A stretch of 64,000 bases of DNA from Lachnospiraceae bacterium NE2001 (GCA_900110635.1 FOEK01000002.1:62001-126000), one strand, 5' to 3'; shown: positions 25,844-35,312, counted from the stretch's first letter. The notes: a model not told the origin generated them from the sequence alone. Program-made: numbers and translations.

Positions 25844-26411
25844 GCTTCTTCTTTTCCTCAGCCTTCTGCTTCTTTGCTTCTTCCTTGCTCTTCTTAGCTG
25901 CCATCTCGTAGTCAAGCTGCTTCTGATAATCTGCCTGTTTTCTGAGCAGTCTTTCACGGAAGCTCTTTTTGCGTTTCTTTCCATTTTCAGCTTCAGCCTG
26001 CTGCATCTGTTTTGTCTTCTTGTGAAGAGTCTTTACACTTGTGATATAGATACCACTGAGCATAACTTTAACTTCACCGTGCTGTGGTACATCATCAAAT
26101 ATTGCTTCATCACAGATAAGTGTCATAATCTGAGGACCAACCTTGGCTTTTACTACTGGAACCTTAGCTTTCTGGTAACGCTTTGGCGCCTGATCCATAA
26201 CAGCCTTTGGAAGCTTAGCATCCTTCATAGGCATTATCTTCTTATCGATAATGAACAGAGTTGCGGGCTGTGAAGCAGCATCAATCTGTTCTCTCTGTTC
26301 CATCTGCTTCTTCTGCAGATTGTTGCCAACGAAATATAACGCAATCATTGCACCCATAAGAACTACAGCTACACCGATGGCTATAATAATTCCTGTACTT
26401 ATAAGTATCAT
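25815..26411 (-). CDS. Membrane-anchored conserved protein with Lys-rich tail
   Basis: A 198-residue protein. An N-terminal transmembrane helix (residues 4-28) is followed by a basic coiled region, then a compact domain around ATLFIIDKKIMPMKDAKLPK and ICDEAIFDDVPQHGEVKVML, and a strongly charged Lys/Glu/Ala helix for the last 70 residues. The start follows AGGAG. It lies between plsC and the CPBP gene on the minus strand. I recognise no functional domain; the layout suggests a membrane-tethered cytoplasmic protein. Confidence 0.75.
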   Translation of the reverse strand: MILISTGIIIAIGVAVVLMGAMIALYFVGNNLQKKQMEQREQIDAASQPATLFIIDKKIMPMKDAKLPKAVMDQAPKRYQKAKVPVVKAKVGPQIMTLICDEAIFDDVPQHGEVKVMLSGIYITSVKTLHKKTKQMQQAEAENGKKRKKSFRERLLRKQADYQKQLDYEMAAKKSKEEAKKQKAEEKKKRDREKKITV

Positions 26412-26453
26412 AAAAATCTCCTTTACATATATCTTAGGCGATATGTGAGTTTG

Positions 26454-27185
26454 TTAATGTGTATCCAGCATCTCTTTAAGTTTGCCAGGTATTTCTTCGT
26501 AGAAATCATTGCAGGTATCCTTGTCCATCTTATGTGGATAGTAGGCTTCGCTGAACTCGAAGATTACCTTCTTTTTTCGGAGAGCTATAGGTTTATTGTT
26601 CTCAAATATATCATCTGTACCTGTTGCGGCAACAAGAACGATAGGACTTTCAGAGTTCTTGGCCATACGGTAGCCACCTTTTTTAAATGGAAGTAGTTCC
26701 TTAGTATGGCTTCTTGTTCCTTCAGGGTAAAGACCAAGGGAGAGTCCCTTGCTGATATAGTCAGTTCCTGTTTTTATACTTTCCAGGCCGGCGCGGACAT
26801 CCTTTCTATCCATGAAGATAGAACCAATATCCATAACCCAGCTGCTGAAGAGCGGAACCTTCTTAAAATCACTTTTTGCTATGAAGCCCATAGGTCTGTC
26901 AACTATAGTTTGAAGGATGATGACATCAAAGAAGCTTCTGTGATTTCCGATGAAGAGTACACCCTGATCCTTTGGGATAGCCTCCAGGTTTTCTGCACCA
27001 CGAACTTCAACCTTGGTTCCGGCAATATTCAGAACACCCTTAAAAAAGCTTCTTACTATCTTCCAGCTTTTGTTCCAGCTCTTCTTCTGATCCTTCTTTG
27101 ACAGAAGCCATAGATAGATATGGTATGGATAGAGTAGTACGACTGAAAGAAAAGCATATATAGCAGCAAATATGAGTCTTATCAT
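26454..27185 (-). CDS. plsC: 1-acyl-sn-glycerol-3-phosphate acyltransferase
   Basis: A 243-residue acyltransferase that makes phosphatidic acid from lysophosphatidic acid at the membrane. It has the catalytic NHRSFFD motif (NHX4D) near residue 82, the glycerophosphate-binding YPEGTRS near residue 155 and an N-terminal hydrophobic helix. The start is preceded by AGGAGG. It is 22 bases downstream of malQ on the same strand, so the two probably share a transcript although their pathways differ. Confidence 0.93.
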   Translation of the reverse strand: MIRLIFAAIYAFLSVVLLYPYHIYLWLLSKKDQKKSWNKSWKIVRSFFKGVLNIAGTKVEVRGAENLEAIPKDQGVLFIGNHRSFFDVIILQTIVDRPMGFIAKSDFKKVPLFSSWVMDIGSIFMDRKDVRAGLESIKTGTDYISKGLSLGLYPEGTRSHTKELLPFKKGGYRMAKNSESPIVLVAATGTDDIFENNKPIALRKKKVIFEFSEAYYPHKMDKDTCNDFYEEIPGKLKEMLDTH

Positions 27186-27207
27186 TTGTGCCTCCTATAA
27201 TACAACC

Positions 27208-28773
27208 TTAACGTCCGAACATTTTTGCAGTTTCATATAACCTCTTTGAGAGATGCTCGGTAAGTGCTTCCTTCTTATATCTCCAGGACCAGTTGCCCTC
27301 GCCTACACCAGGAGTATTGAATCTTGCCCAGGAATCCAGTTCCAGAACGTCCTGCATAGGAACTATAGCCATTGTGGCGACAGAACCAAAGCAGGCTCTT
27401 ATCATTACCCAGCAGATATCGCTGGCATCGGTGCTGAAGTATCTTCTAAGTTTGTCTCTGGACTGTTCAAAACAGTTCTTGTACCATCCAAGCGTAGTGT
27501 CATTGTCATGTGTTCCAGTATAGCATACGCAGTTTCTTACATGGTTATGTGGCAGGAAGTTATTTTCATTTGGATTCTCAAATGCAAACTGAAGAATCTT
27601 CATACCAGGGAAACCAAACTTATCTCTAAGCTGTACAACTGAATGATCGATCTCACCAAGATCTTCAGCAATGATAGGCATGTGGTAACCAAGAGTAGAT
27701 TCAAGCATGGTGAAGAAGTTTTCTCCAGGAGCTTTCATCCATTTTCCATTTATTGCAGTAGGTTCGCCGTACGGTACAGCCCAATATTTATCAAAACCTC
27801 TAAAGTGGTCGATTCTTAGATAATCGGTATATTGCAGCTGATGTTTAATACGTGAAAACCACCATTCATAACCAGTTTTCTTGTGTTCAGACCATTTGTA
27901 TAGTGGATTTCCCCAGAGCTGACCAGTTGCTGAGAAATAATCTGGTGGTACACCGGCAACAACAGTTGGGTAGCCCTTTGTATCAAGACTGAAGAGCTTC
28001 TTGTTAACCCATACGTCGGCACTGTCCCAGGCAACGAATATAGGGATATCTCCAACGATTCTTATGCCTTTGTCATTTGCGTATTTCTTTAGTTTGGACC
28101 ATTCATAATCAAAGAAGAACTGAAGGAATTCATAGTAACCGATTTCTTTTTCAAGCTTCTTTTCCCATTTTGCACGTTGTGCGGTGGTTGGATTCTTTAA
28201 ATCATCTTCCCACATATACCAAGGTGCACCCTTGTGGAAATCTTTTCCTGCCATAAAGAGTGCATAGTCATCGAGCCAGTTCTTATTTGCTGTCTTGAAA
28301 TCTGCGTAGGCTTTCATCATTTCTTCACTGGATGAGAAACCATCGTTAATATCTTCATCAGTGAATCTGTCGTAAGCCTTCTTGTAGAGTTCAGTCTTAA
28401 ACTGTATTACATCGCCGTAGCAGATATCCTCAGGATTCCACTGGGGCATATCCCTAAAGTCATCATCGCATAGAAGGTTAAGCTCTCTCAGATGATCCAG
28501 GCTTATAATGAGGGGCTGTCCTGCGAATGAAGAGAATGGCTGATAAGGTGAGTCACCAAATCCTGTGTGTCCCAGCGGGAGTACCTGCCAGAGCTTCATT
28601 CCTGAACGCTCCATAAAGTCAATAAAGTTATATGCTTCTTTTCCGAGATCTCCTATTCCATAAGGTCCAGGAAATGAAGTAGGGTGGACAAGTATTCCTG
28701 CCAGTCTTTCAGGACCCATATCCACACTGGCGGTAATATCAATATCCATTCCTAAGGGTTTGTCGTTATTCAT
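27208..28773 (-). CDS. malQ: 4-alpha-glucanotransferase (amylomaltase)
   Basis: A 521-residue GH77 enzyme that transfers maltosyl and longer glucan units between chains in glycogen or maltodextrin metabolism. Typical motifs are HPTSFPGPYGIGDLG at the N terminus, DYLRIDHFRGFDKYWAVP with the nucleophile Asp, EDLGEIDHSV with the acid/base Glu, and YTGTHDNDTTLGW. It has the usual GH77 length for Firmicutes. Start codon after GGAGGA. The aminotransferase gene ends 66 bases upstream. Confidence 0.97.
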   Translation of the reverse strand: MNNDKPLGMDIDITASVDMGPERLAGILVHPTSFPGPYGIGDLGKEAYNFIDFMERSGMKLWQVLPLGHTGFGDSPYQPFSSFAGQPLIISLDHLRELNLLCDDDFRDMPQWNPEDICYGDVIQFKTELYKKAYDRFTDEDINDGFSSSEEMMKAYADFKTANKNWLDDYALFMAGKDFHKGAPWYMWEDDLKNPTTAQRAKWEKKLEKEIGYYEFLQFFFDYEWSKLKKYANDKGIRIVGDIPIFVAWDSADVWVNKKLFSLDTKGYPTVVAGVPPDYFSATGQLWGNPLYKWSEHKKTGYEWWFSRIKHQLQYTDYLRIDHFRGFDKYWAVPYGEPTAINGKWMKAPGENFFTMLESTLGYHMPIIAEDLGEIDHSVVQLRDKFGFPGMKILQFAFENPNENNFLPHNHVRNCVCYTGTHDNDTTLGWYKNCFEQSRDKLRRYFSTDASDICWVMIRACFGSVATMAIVPMQDVLELDSWARFNTPGVGEGNWSWRYKKEALTEHLSKRLYETAKMFGR

Positions 28774-28839
28774 GCTGTAAATTTTCCTCCAAAGTAATAA
28801 TTCCCCTATTTCGTATCTGCTTTGTAACCTTTTTCTTGC

Positions 28840-30027
28840 TTAGAAGTGAAATGCCTGCTCAAAGAGAGGTATAGCCTTCTCAATCATTTCTGTTGGTACA
28901 CAGTATGAGATGCGGAAATGTCCTGGACACTGGAAGCTGTCACCAGGAACTGTGATAAGTCCTAGCTCACGGGCTGCTTTCCAGCACCACTCGTTAGCAT
29001 CACCGTTTGATGATGGAACACGAGGCATCATATAGAAGGTTCCCATAGGCTTTACAACCTTATAGCCGATGTTTACAAGTGCATCGTATAGAAGATTAGC
29101 GTTCTTCTCATAGATGCTGAGGTCGCTTGTTTCATCGATTACTCTCTCTATTGCAAACTGCATAAGTGCAGTAGGGCAGTTATGACCTGTGAAACGTGAT
29201 ATCTGGCCAGCCATAGGAACAAGGAGGTCTGCGTCCTTTGCTGCAGGGTTAACAGCCATATATCCAATACGTTCACCTGGAAGTGAAAGTGATTTGCTGA
29301 ATGAATAGCAGCAGATAGAGTTGTCATAGAACTTTGAAGGGAATGGACTGTCCACTCCTTCAAATACGATCTCTCTATAAGGCTCATCGGTGATGAGGAA
29401 TATCTCGTGACCGAACTCCTCCTGCTTCTTAGTAAGAATAGCGGCCAGCTTTTCAATGGTTTCTGTAGTATAGACAATACCTGATGGATTGTTCGGTGAA
29501 TTGATCATAACAGCAGATACATTTTCATCACACATTTCCTCAAACTTTTCAAAGTTGATCTGGAAGGTGTCATAATCTGCTGGAACAACCTTTAGTGATG
29601 CGCCTGTTCCACTGACATAAGGGTTGTATTCTGGAAAATATGGCGCAAATGTAAGCACTGTATCGCCCTCGCCTGCAACACATCTTAGAGCGTGTGAAAG
29701 AGCTCCTGCTGCACCAGATGTAGGGAAAATGTGAGCAGCAGTGTAATTCATTCCAAAACGGCGATTAAGTGAATCAGCTATAGCCTTTTTTGTCGAATCC
29801 TGACCAAGCGTTGGACTATAACCGTGAAGCTTTACAGGATCCCCCTCCTTAACGATATCAATAAGTGCCTGCGTAAAGCTGTCAGTTGTGGGAACTGAAG
29901 GGTTGCCGATGGAAAAGTTGAATACACTGTCGGGCCCCTTTTCAGCAGCTCTGGCACGGGCAAAATCAAAAAACTGACGGATAACTGATTCCTTGCCAGT
30001 CATTTCTTTATAGAACTCTGATACCAT
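28840..30027 (-). CDS. PLP-dependent class I/II aminotransferase
   Basis: A 395-residue fold-type I aminotransferase. The PLP lysine lies in SFSKSLSLPGERIGY near residue 238, the cofactor-binding NSPNNPSGIVY near residue 173, and the distal arginine in FRISYC near the C terminus. It is aspartate-aminotransferase-like and would swap amino groups between an amino acid and 2-oxoglutarate. The substrate cannot be told from sequence alone. The start is directly behind AGGAGG. It leads the five-gene minus-strand block and faces tatD divergently. Confidence 0.93.
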   Translation of the reverse strand: MVSEFYKEMTGKESVIRQFFDFARARAAEKGPDSVFNFSIGNPSVPTTDSFTQALIDIVKEGDPVKLHGYSPTLGQDSTKKAIADSLNRRFGMNYTAAHIFPTSGAAGALSHALRCVAGEGDTVLTFAPYFPEYNPYVSGTGASLKVVPADYDTFQINFEKFEEMCDENVSAVMINSPNNPSGIVYTTETIEKLAAILTKKQEEFGHEIFLITDEPYREIVFEGVDSPFPSKFYDNSICCYSFSKSLSLPGERIGYMAVNPAAKDADLLVPMAGQISRFTGHNCPTALMQFAIERVIDETSDLSIYEKNANLLYDALVNIGYKVVKPMGTFYMMPRVPSSNGDANEWCWKAARELGLITVPGDSFQCPGHFRISYCVPTEMIEKAIPLFEQAFHF

Positions 30028-30180
30028 AATTACCTCCTGAAAAATATCCTGTTTAAAGGATAATAAAACTATGATATATTAAAAAGCACAGTTAATTATT
30101 ATAGCCGATTTGATAAAATAATACAAGAAAATTGCTATATAAATATGATAGATTATGTAACGTGAGAGGTGATTATTTTT

Positions 30181-31026
30181 ATGCAGATTTTTGACACCCA
30201 TGCCCACTATGATGACAGGGCATTTGATGAGGATAGAAATGCTATACTTGAGGGCGGTCTGTTCGAGAAGCAGTACCTTGGCTTTGAAACTGCTGATGAA
30301 AATGAGGTTGAAAAGGAGTACATTGTGACAAATGTTGCCAACATAGGATGTAGTATCAAGTCTTCAGTTGTGTCAGCAGATATGGCAAAGAAGTACGACT
30401 ATATGTATGCAGTTGTTGGAGTTATCCCACATCACGTAGCAGATATGACTGAGGATGACATAGAAACCCTTCGGACTTTGGCAAGGGAGAATGAGAAGGT
30501 TGTGGCTATTGGTGAGATAGGTCTGGATTATTATTATGAGGAGCCTTCCCACGAACTGCAGCACAGATGGTTTGTTCGTCAAATGGAACTGGCAAAGGAA
30601 CTGGGACTTCCAATAGTTATTCATAGTCGTGATGCAGCACAGGATACAGTTGAGCTTATGAAACAGGCCCATGCGGAGGAAATTGGCGGCGTGGTTCACT
30701 GTTATTCCTATTCGGAGGAGATGAGCCGAGAGTTTTTAAAGATGGGTTTCTTCTTTGGAATTGGCGGAGTAGTAACATTTAAAAACTCAAAGAAACTAAA
30801 AAGGGCAGTAGAGAGTATACCTCTTGATAGAATTGTTCTGGAAACGGACAGCCCGTATCTTACGCCTTCTCCTAACAGGGGAAAGCGAAATGATTCAAGA
30901 TATCTGCCTTACGTAATACACGAGATTGCCAGACTTAAGGGTCTCACCCCTGAGGAGGTTGCAGAGACTACCTATCAGAACGCACTGAGACTATATAATC
31001 TCAAGCCTGTCAGGGAGGAGTTATAG
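30181..31026 (+). CDS. tatD: TatD family metal-dependent DNase
   Basis: A 281-residue TIM-barrel hydrolase. The metal ligands are in DTHAHYDD (N terminus), GEIGLDYYY, IVIHSRDA, VVHCYSYS and ETDSPYLTPS, all in order. Family members are 3'-5' exonucleases involved in DNA repair or turnover. The ATG giving MQIFDTHAHYDD is chosen over the GTG at 30169 because GAGAGG lies at the right distance upstream. Confidence 0.95.
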   Translation: MQIFDTHAHYDDRAFDEDRNAILEGGLFEKQYLGFETADENEVEKEYIVTNVANIGCSIKSSVVSADMAKKYDYMYAVVGVIPHHVADMTEDDIETLRTLARENEKVVAIGEIGLDYYYEEPSHELQHRWFVRQMELAKELGLPIVIHSRDAAQDTVELMKQAHAEEIGGVVHCYSYSEEMSREFLKMGFFFGIGGVVTFKNSKKLKRAVESIPLDRIVLETDSPYLTPSPNRGKRNDSRYLPYVIHEIARLKGLTPEEVAETTYQNALRLYNLKPVREEL

Positions 31027-31033
31027 TTTTTTC

Positions 31034-31062
31034 TTTACATATTTTTGTACTCATAATATAAT
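31034..31062 (+). promoter_or_regulatory. Promoter of the GGDEF gene
   Basis: TTTACA (31034-31039) and TATAAT (31057-31062) with 17 bases between them. Confidence 0.75.
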
Positions 31063-31121
31063 TGTAATGGTTATTTTTAAATATATTTAGGGGTTTTAAA
31101 GGATTTCGAAAGGGGTAGGAT

Positions 31122-32027
31122 ATGAGCACTGTAATTGAGAGTTTAACAAAAGCATGCAAAACTGAGAGTGGAGTTCTGGCACTTATAAATGTCGACAACT
31201 TTGGGCTTTTCAACGATATCTATGGATGGGCTTGTGGTGACAAGGTTATACAGAAGTGCATTCAGGTTATCGACAAGGTTACTGAGGGCGATGATATCAA
31301 AGCCAGTCTTGGTGGAGATGAGTTTGTGGTATTTGCCAAGAACCTTAAGGATAAGAGCGAACTTATGGCTATGACTGCTTATATCAACGAGAAGCTGGCT
31401 TATTACGTAACAGATCTTGTTGGTTCTGATAATTCTGTTTCTCTTGGTGTTTCCACAGGAGCGGTTTTTGTACCAGAGTATGGCGACAGCTATGAGGATC
31501 TTTTCCATAAGGCTGACAAGGCACTTTCAAGTGCAAAGCAGATGGGTAACCATGGCTGTGCATTCTATGAGCCATCACCTCAGGATAGAGAGATGGTATA
31601 TGATATCGGAAGAGTGACAGAGAAGCTGGATGAGGATAGCGAGCTTCATGGCGCTATGTGGCTGGATAGCGTTTATTTTGGTATAGTATATAGATACCTT
31701 AGAAGATATCTTACAACCTATGGCGAGGATGCTGCGAAGATGCTTATTACACTTGACCTTACTGATGATAATATAGGTGAGGAGCATTTCCACCAGATAG
31801 TTAAGGAGTTTGGTAAGGTTATTGTATCTTCACTTAGACGTAGTGATGTAGTATTCCAGAGCAGAAGCAATCAGTTCTTCCTTCTTCTTCCTAAGATGAC
31901 TGAGGAATATATTGATAAGATGACCAGTCGTATTAAGAGAAAGTTCAGAGAGGCTGGACTGGATGATGTTATGGATATGAACATCAATTATGAGATTATT
32001 GTCTCAAAGAGAGAGGATGAGATGTAA
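31122..32027 (+). CDS. Tandem GGDEF-domain protein (putative diguanylate cyclase)
   Basis: A 301-residue soluble protein. Residues 1-150 form a complete GGDEF domain: metal-binding NVDNFGLFNDIYG near residue 22 and the catalytic GGDEFVVF near residue 65. The inhibitory RxxD site upstream of GGDEF is absent (the arginine position is Glu). Residues 165-300 repeat the same layout (LRRSDVVFQSRSNQFFLLLP) but the signature is degenerate, so this half is probably regulatory or dimerising. It would make c-di-GMP without an obvious sensor. Start after GGGGTAGG. Confidence 0.85.
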   Translation: MSTVIESLTKACKTESGVLALINVDNFGLFNDIYGWACGDKVIQKCIQVIDKVTEGDDIKASLGGDEFVVFAKNLKDKSELMAMTAYINEKLAYYVTDLVGSDNSVSLGVSTGAVFVPEYGDSYEDLFHKADKALSSAKQMGNHGCAFYEPSPQDREMVYDIGRVTEKLDEDSELHGAMWLDSVYFGIVYRYLRRYLTTYGEDAAKMLITLDLTDDNIGEEHFHQIVKEFGKVIVSSLRRSDVVFQSRSNQFFLLLPKMTEEYIDKMTSRIKRKFREAGLDDVMDMNINYEIIVSKREDEM

Positions 32028-32100
32028 TAACATTTCACCAGATTGGTACTAGCTGCACAGTCTATAATTTTGTGGACTATGCGGGTAAAATGGAAATTAT

Positions 32101-32958
32101 ATGGATAAGAACAAGATGCTGAGTAATCCACAGGAAACCATTAAGGTTATTCAGGAAAATGGATTTACTTTTCATAAAAAATATGGACAGAATTTTCTTA
32201 TTGATTCACATGTGATAGATAAGATAATTTCGGTGGCTGATTTAGACAAGAATTCCAGGGTTCTAGAAATAGGCCCTGGAATTGGTACGTTAACCCAGTA
32301 TCTTGCTGAGGAGGCGGGAGAGGTTGTAGCTGTTGAGATAGACGATAAGCTGATTCCTATTCTCAGTAAGACTCTGGCAGAGTATGATAATGTAAGGGTG
32401 ATCCATGGTGATATCCTGAAGCAGGATACGGAGAAGATATTTGGTGGAGCACCATTTAAGATAGTAGCAAATCTGCCTTATTATATAACAACTCCGATTA
32501 TTATGAATCTTCTGGAGTCTGGTGTGCCGGCTCAGTCTATAACAGTTATGATCCAAAAGGAGGTTGCCCTCAGAATGCAGGCTTCTCCTGGAAGTAAGGA
32601 CTATGGAGCGCTGTCGCTGGCAGTACAGTATTATGCTGAACCGTATCTTGCTGCAAATGTTCCGCCTAACTGTTTTATGCCGAGACCCAATGTTGGTTCA
32701 GCTGTAATCAATCTTAAAAGACTGGAAAATCCTCCTGTTGAAGTGAAGGATCTTTCCCTGATGTTTGGACTAATTCGAGGAGCATTTAACCAGAGAAGAA
32801 AAACACTTGCTAATGCTGTGGGTAATTACGACGGAGTGTCTTTTACCAGAGAGGATGTGGAGACTGCCCTTAATGCACTGGGGCTGGATACCAGAGTTAG
32901 AGGTGAAGCGCTTACTCTGGAACAGTTTGCTGCCCTTTCTGATCAACTCTCAAGCTAA
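32101..32958 (+). CDS. rsmA: 16S rRNA dimethyladenosine transferase
   Basis: A 285-residue KsgA/RsmA that dimethylates the two adjacent adenosines in the 3' hairpin of 16S rRNA during small-subunit assembly. The N-terminal KKYGQNFLID, the SAM-binding LEIGPGIGTLTQYL and the catalytic NLPYYITTPI are all present, with the C-terminal helical domain RRKTLANAV. The ribosome binding site is weak. Loss would give kasugamycin resistance. It lies between the GGDEF gene and tadA. Confidence 0.97.
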   Translation: MDKNKMLSNPQETIKVIQENGFTFHKKYGQNFLIDSHVIDKIISVADLDKNSRVLEIGPGIGTLTQYLAEEAGEVVAVEIDDKLIPILSKTLAEYDNVRVIHGDILKQDTEKIFGGAPFKIVANLPYYITTPIIMNLLESGVPAQSITVMIQKEVALRMQASPGSKDYGALSLAVQYYAEPYLAANVPPNCFMPRPNVGSAVINLKRLENPPVEVKDLSLMFGLIRGAFNQRRKTLANAVGNYDGVSFTREDVETALNALGLDTRVRGEALTLEQFAALSDQLSS

Positions 32959-33053
32959 AAACCAACAATTGAATGGTGAAAAGGTTTTTCCTTGAGAGGA
33001 GGCTGTTTGATGAGATGTTATATAGCTGCAACGGTATATAAAAGAGAAGAAAC

Positions 33054-33533
33054 ATGACAGAAGACGAAAAATACATGAGGCAGGCCATAAAACAGGCCTG
33101 GAAAGCATATGATAATGGGGACGTTCCTATAGGCTGTGTTCTGGTCAGGGATGGACGAGTTATTGCACGAGGCTATAACAGACGAAATAAAGATGGACAG
33201 GTCCTTGCGCATGCCGAGCTTTTGGCCATTCGAAAGGCATCAAAGCTTCTTGGTGACTGGCGACTGGAGGACTGCACAATGTATGTTACTCTTGAACCTT
33301 GCCAGATGTGTTCGGGTGCTATAGTTCAGGCTAGAATCCCCCGGGTGGTAATAGGATGTATGAATCCCAAGGCGGGGTGTGCTGGTTCCATAATAAATCT
33401 TCTGGATATGCAGGAGTTTAATCATCAGGTTGAAACAGAAAGAGGCATTCTTGAGGAAGAGTGTTCGGAAATGTTGAAGCGTTTTTTCAAGGAGCTTAGA
33501 GTAAAGCTGAAACAGGAGAAGGACTCTCAGTAA
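33054..33533 (+). CDS. tadA: tRNA-specific adenosine deaminase
   Basis: A 159-residue deaminase that converts the wobble adenosine of tRNA-Arg(ACG) to inosine. The zinc and proton-shuttle motif HAELLAI lies near residue 54 and the second zinc motif PCQMCSGAI near residue 84. The length matches TadA. It is followed by the SRP RNA gene, an arrangement common in Firmicutes. Confidence 0.96.
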   Translation: MTEDEKYMRQAIKQAWKAYDNGDVPIGCVLVRDGRVIARGYNRRNKDGQVLAHAELLAIRKASKLLGDWRLEDCTMYVTLEPCQMCSGAIVQARIPRVVIGCMNPKAGCAGSIINLLDMQEFNHQVETERGILEEECSEMLKRFFKELRVKLKQEKDSQ

Positions 33534-33545
33534 ATAAGAGAGGGC

Positions 33546-33574
33546 TTGACTGTTCTGGCTATATTATGTATACT
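33546..33574 (+). promoter_or_regulatory. Strong promoter of the SRP RNA gene
   Basis: TTGACT (33546-33551) and TATACT (33569-33574) with 17 bases between them. The start site would fall about 10 nt before the mature RNA. Confidence 0.8.
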
Positions 33575-33592
33575 TAAATAGTTATAAAACTT

Positions 33593-33855
33593 CCGCGCAG
33601 CCGGGGAGATAGCGGTGCCCTGTACCTGCAATCCGCTACAGCAGGGGTGATGACCAGCCTCGAAATGTTTTCTGCGGGGCTGCCCTTAGTAAGTTACGTT
33701 GAGACCCAGGTCTTACGCGACAGGAATCTATGAACCGTGTCAGGTTGGGAACAAAGCAGCACTAAGTAGAACCTCTCTGTGCGCCGTGAGGCAGCCTGAG
33801 TTGAGTAGGCTGCTAAGGTAACGCTCGTTGGGACTTTGCAAAGCTGGTCGCGCGG
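33593..33855 (+). ncRNA. ffs: Signal recognition particle RNA, large bacterial type
   Basis: An RNA of about 263 nt closed by CCGCGC (33593-33598) and GCGCGG (33850-33855). The apical domain is clear: GTCAGG, then TTG-GGAA-CAA with the GGAA tetraloop, then AGCAGCACTAAG, which binds Ffh. The 5' part (CCGGGGAGATAGCGG, then GCAGGGGTGATG) matches the Alu-type domain of long Bacillus/Clostridium SRP RNAs, not the short 4.5S form. It has its own strong promoter and is followed by TTTT and AT-rich sequence. Confidence 0.95.
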
Positions 33856-33970
33856 TTTTATAATATATTTTGTTATATTTTGAATATAAAAAAATGTGGC
33901 ATTATGGCTTAGAAAGTGCTATGATAATATAGTGTTTTTGCGACTACATATAATGTTAGGGGTATAAGGA

Positions 33971-34561
33971 ATGGATTACTCAGAAGTAATAGAGTTTGTC
34001 AAAAAGACAGCTTCTGAAAACAATAGATCTGATCAATATCCATTTAGGAACAGTTACGATCACACCATGAGGGTATACAGATGGGCCATCAGACTTCAGG
34101 CGAAGCTTGGTGGTGATTTGGATGTAATCGTACTTGCCGCACTGCTTCACGATATTGGTTATGAAGGAGACAGACCTAATAATGAGGTCAGCGCCGAGAT
34201 AGCTGTTGAGTATATGGATAGTATTGGGGTTAATCCTGATATTATTGTTAAGGTTGGTGAGATTATCATGATGTGTCCTGATAAGGATACAGAAAAGGAT
34301 CTCTCGTTGGAGTGCCGTATTGTTATGGACTCTGATCTTTTGGATGAGGTTGGTGCCGTTGGTATCATGAAGGACTGTATGACCACCGCGCTGGAAGGTG
34401 ATGCCAGCTATAAGAAGGCGTACTACAGAGTTAAGGAGTTCTACAGACAGCATAAACCGCTGGTTAGATGCTGTAAGACTGAAACAGCAAGGACTGAATA
34501 TACGAAGAGAATGCAGCTGATTGAGAATTATATCTTTCAATTAGAAAAAGAGATCTTCTAG
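33971..34561 (+). CDS. HD domain phosphohydrolase
   Basis: A 196-residue protein. The metal site is visible as HTMRVYRWAI (first His), LLHDIGYEGD (HD pair) and VMDSDLLDEVG (distal Asp). HD proteins of this size cleave phosphate esters, often nucleotides; the substrate is unknown. The start follows AGGGGTATAAGG. It is followed by a single-span protein gene after 42 bases. A weak terminator overlaps its stop codon. Confidence 0.85.
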   Translation: MDYSEVIEFVKKTASENNRSDQYPFRNSYDHTMRVYRWAIRLQAKLGGDLDVIVLAALLHDIGYEGDRPNNEVSAEIAVEYMDSIGVNPDIIVKVGEIIMMCPDKDTEKDLSLECRIVMDSDLLDEVGAVGIMKDCMTTALEGDASYKKAYYRVKEFYRQHKPLVRCCKTETARTEYTKRMQLIENYIFQLEKEIF

Positions 34562-34569
34562 ATCTTTTT
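34545..34569 (+). terminator. Weak terminator at the end of the HD gene
   Basis: AAAAAGAGATCT and AGATCTTTTT pair around TCT with a bulged G, overlapping the stop codon. Confidence 0.4.
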
Positions 34570-34603
34570 ATATAGTATTTCTATAAAATAAGGAGTAAAG
34601 ATT

Positions 34604-35155
34604 ATGGCTAATAAAATTGGTAGAATCGTTTTAGGTATTATCATTCTTTGTGCGATTGTAGTTGGTGGCTACATGATACTTCCTGGCAGCGTTAAGTTTC
34701 CACTTAAGGCTAAGCTTCAGGATTCTACAGATGATAATTATGCAACTATTGTAAATACTGTAAAGGCTGCTACTGTTCCTAAGAATAAGAAGGTTACTTT
34801 TGAGCAGATGATGAATGTAACAGATGGTCCTGCTTGGACAATTGAGAAGATATCTGTTGATGATGCTGGAAATGGTATGTATGATGTATTCTGTGATGGA
34901 TATAAGACTACAGTATCTTGGGAAAATGAGAAAACAGATGATAGTATGATAACTCATACTGATTCACATGTAAGAGTTATTTTCCATATCAATAAGAAGG
35001 GCAGTGAGATTACTATTGGTAAGGATGTGGTAGAGGCAGGAAAGGTTGCTTATCCTGAGACAATTATCATCGATGATTATGATTACAACCGTACAGATGA
35101 GTCTTCATATTATCAGAGCGCGCTCAATTCACTTTGCAAGATGGCTGGCCAGTAG
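34604..35155 (+). CDS. Single-span membrane-anchored protein of unknown function
   Basis: A 183-residue protein with an N-terminal transmembrane helix (residues 7-27), followed by an outward-facing domain rich in beta-strand-like stretches (WTIEKISVDDAGNGMYDVFCDGYKTTVSW, HVRVIFHINKKG). The helix could be an uncleaved signal anchor; no lipobox is present. No family is recognised. The start follows AAGGAG, and the gene ends at a strong terminator. Confidence 0.75.
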   Translation: MANKIGRIVLGIIILCAIVVGGYMILPGSVKFPLKAKLQDSTDDNYATIVNTVKAATVPKNKKVTFEQMMNVTDGPAWTIEKISVDDAGNGMYDVFCDGYKTTVSWENEKTDDSMITHTDSHVRVIFHINKKGSEITIGKDVVEAGKVAYPETIIIDDYDYNRTDESSYYQSALNSLCKMAGQ

Positions 35156-35180
35156 GATATATGAAGTATTAGAACAGTTT

Positions 35181-35208
35181 ACCGGGAACTTTTGTTCCCG
35201 GTTTTTTT
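35181..35208 (+). terminator. Rho-independent terminator
   Basis: ACCGGGAAC/GTTCCCGGT 9-bp stem, TTTT loop, seven T residues. Confidence 0.95.
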
Positions 35209-35245
35209 GTCCATAAAATATGCGATTAAGGGCGAATATTTGGAC

Positions 35246-35307
35246 ACCTCCTTTGTTAGACTATTATTAGAAGTTGAGTTTTGATATATGTTTTGGTCTA
35301 AGGAGGT
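35246..35307 (+). promoter_or_regulatory. Hairpin masking the ribosome binding site of the small membrane protein
   Basis: ACCTCCTT (35246-35253) is the exact complement of AAGGAGGT (35300-35307), the ribosome binding site of the next gene. The pairing extends by AGAC/GTCT after a 4-nt bulge. If transcribed together, the site would be hidden in a 12-bp stem. Confidence 0.5.
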
Positions 35308-35312
35308 TAAAT

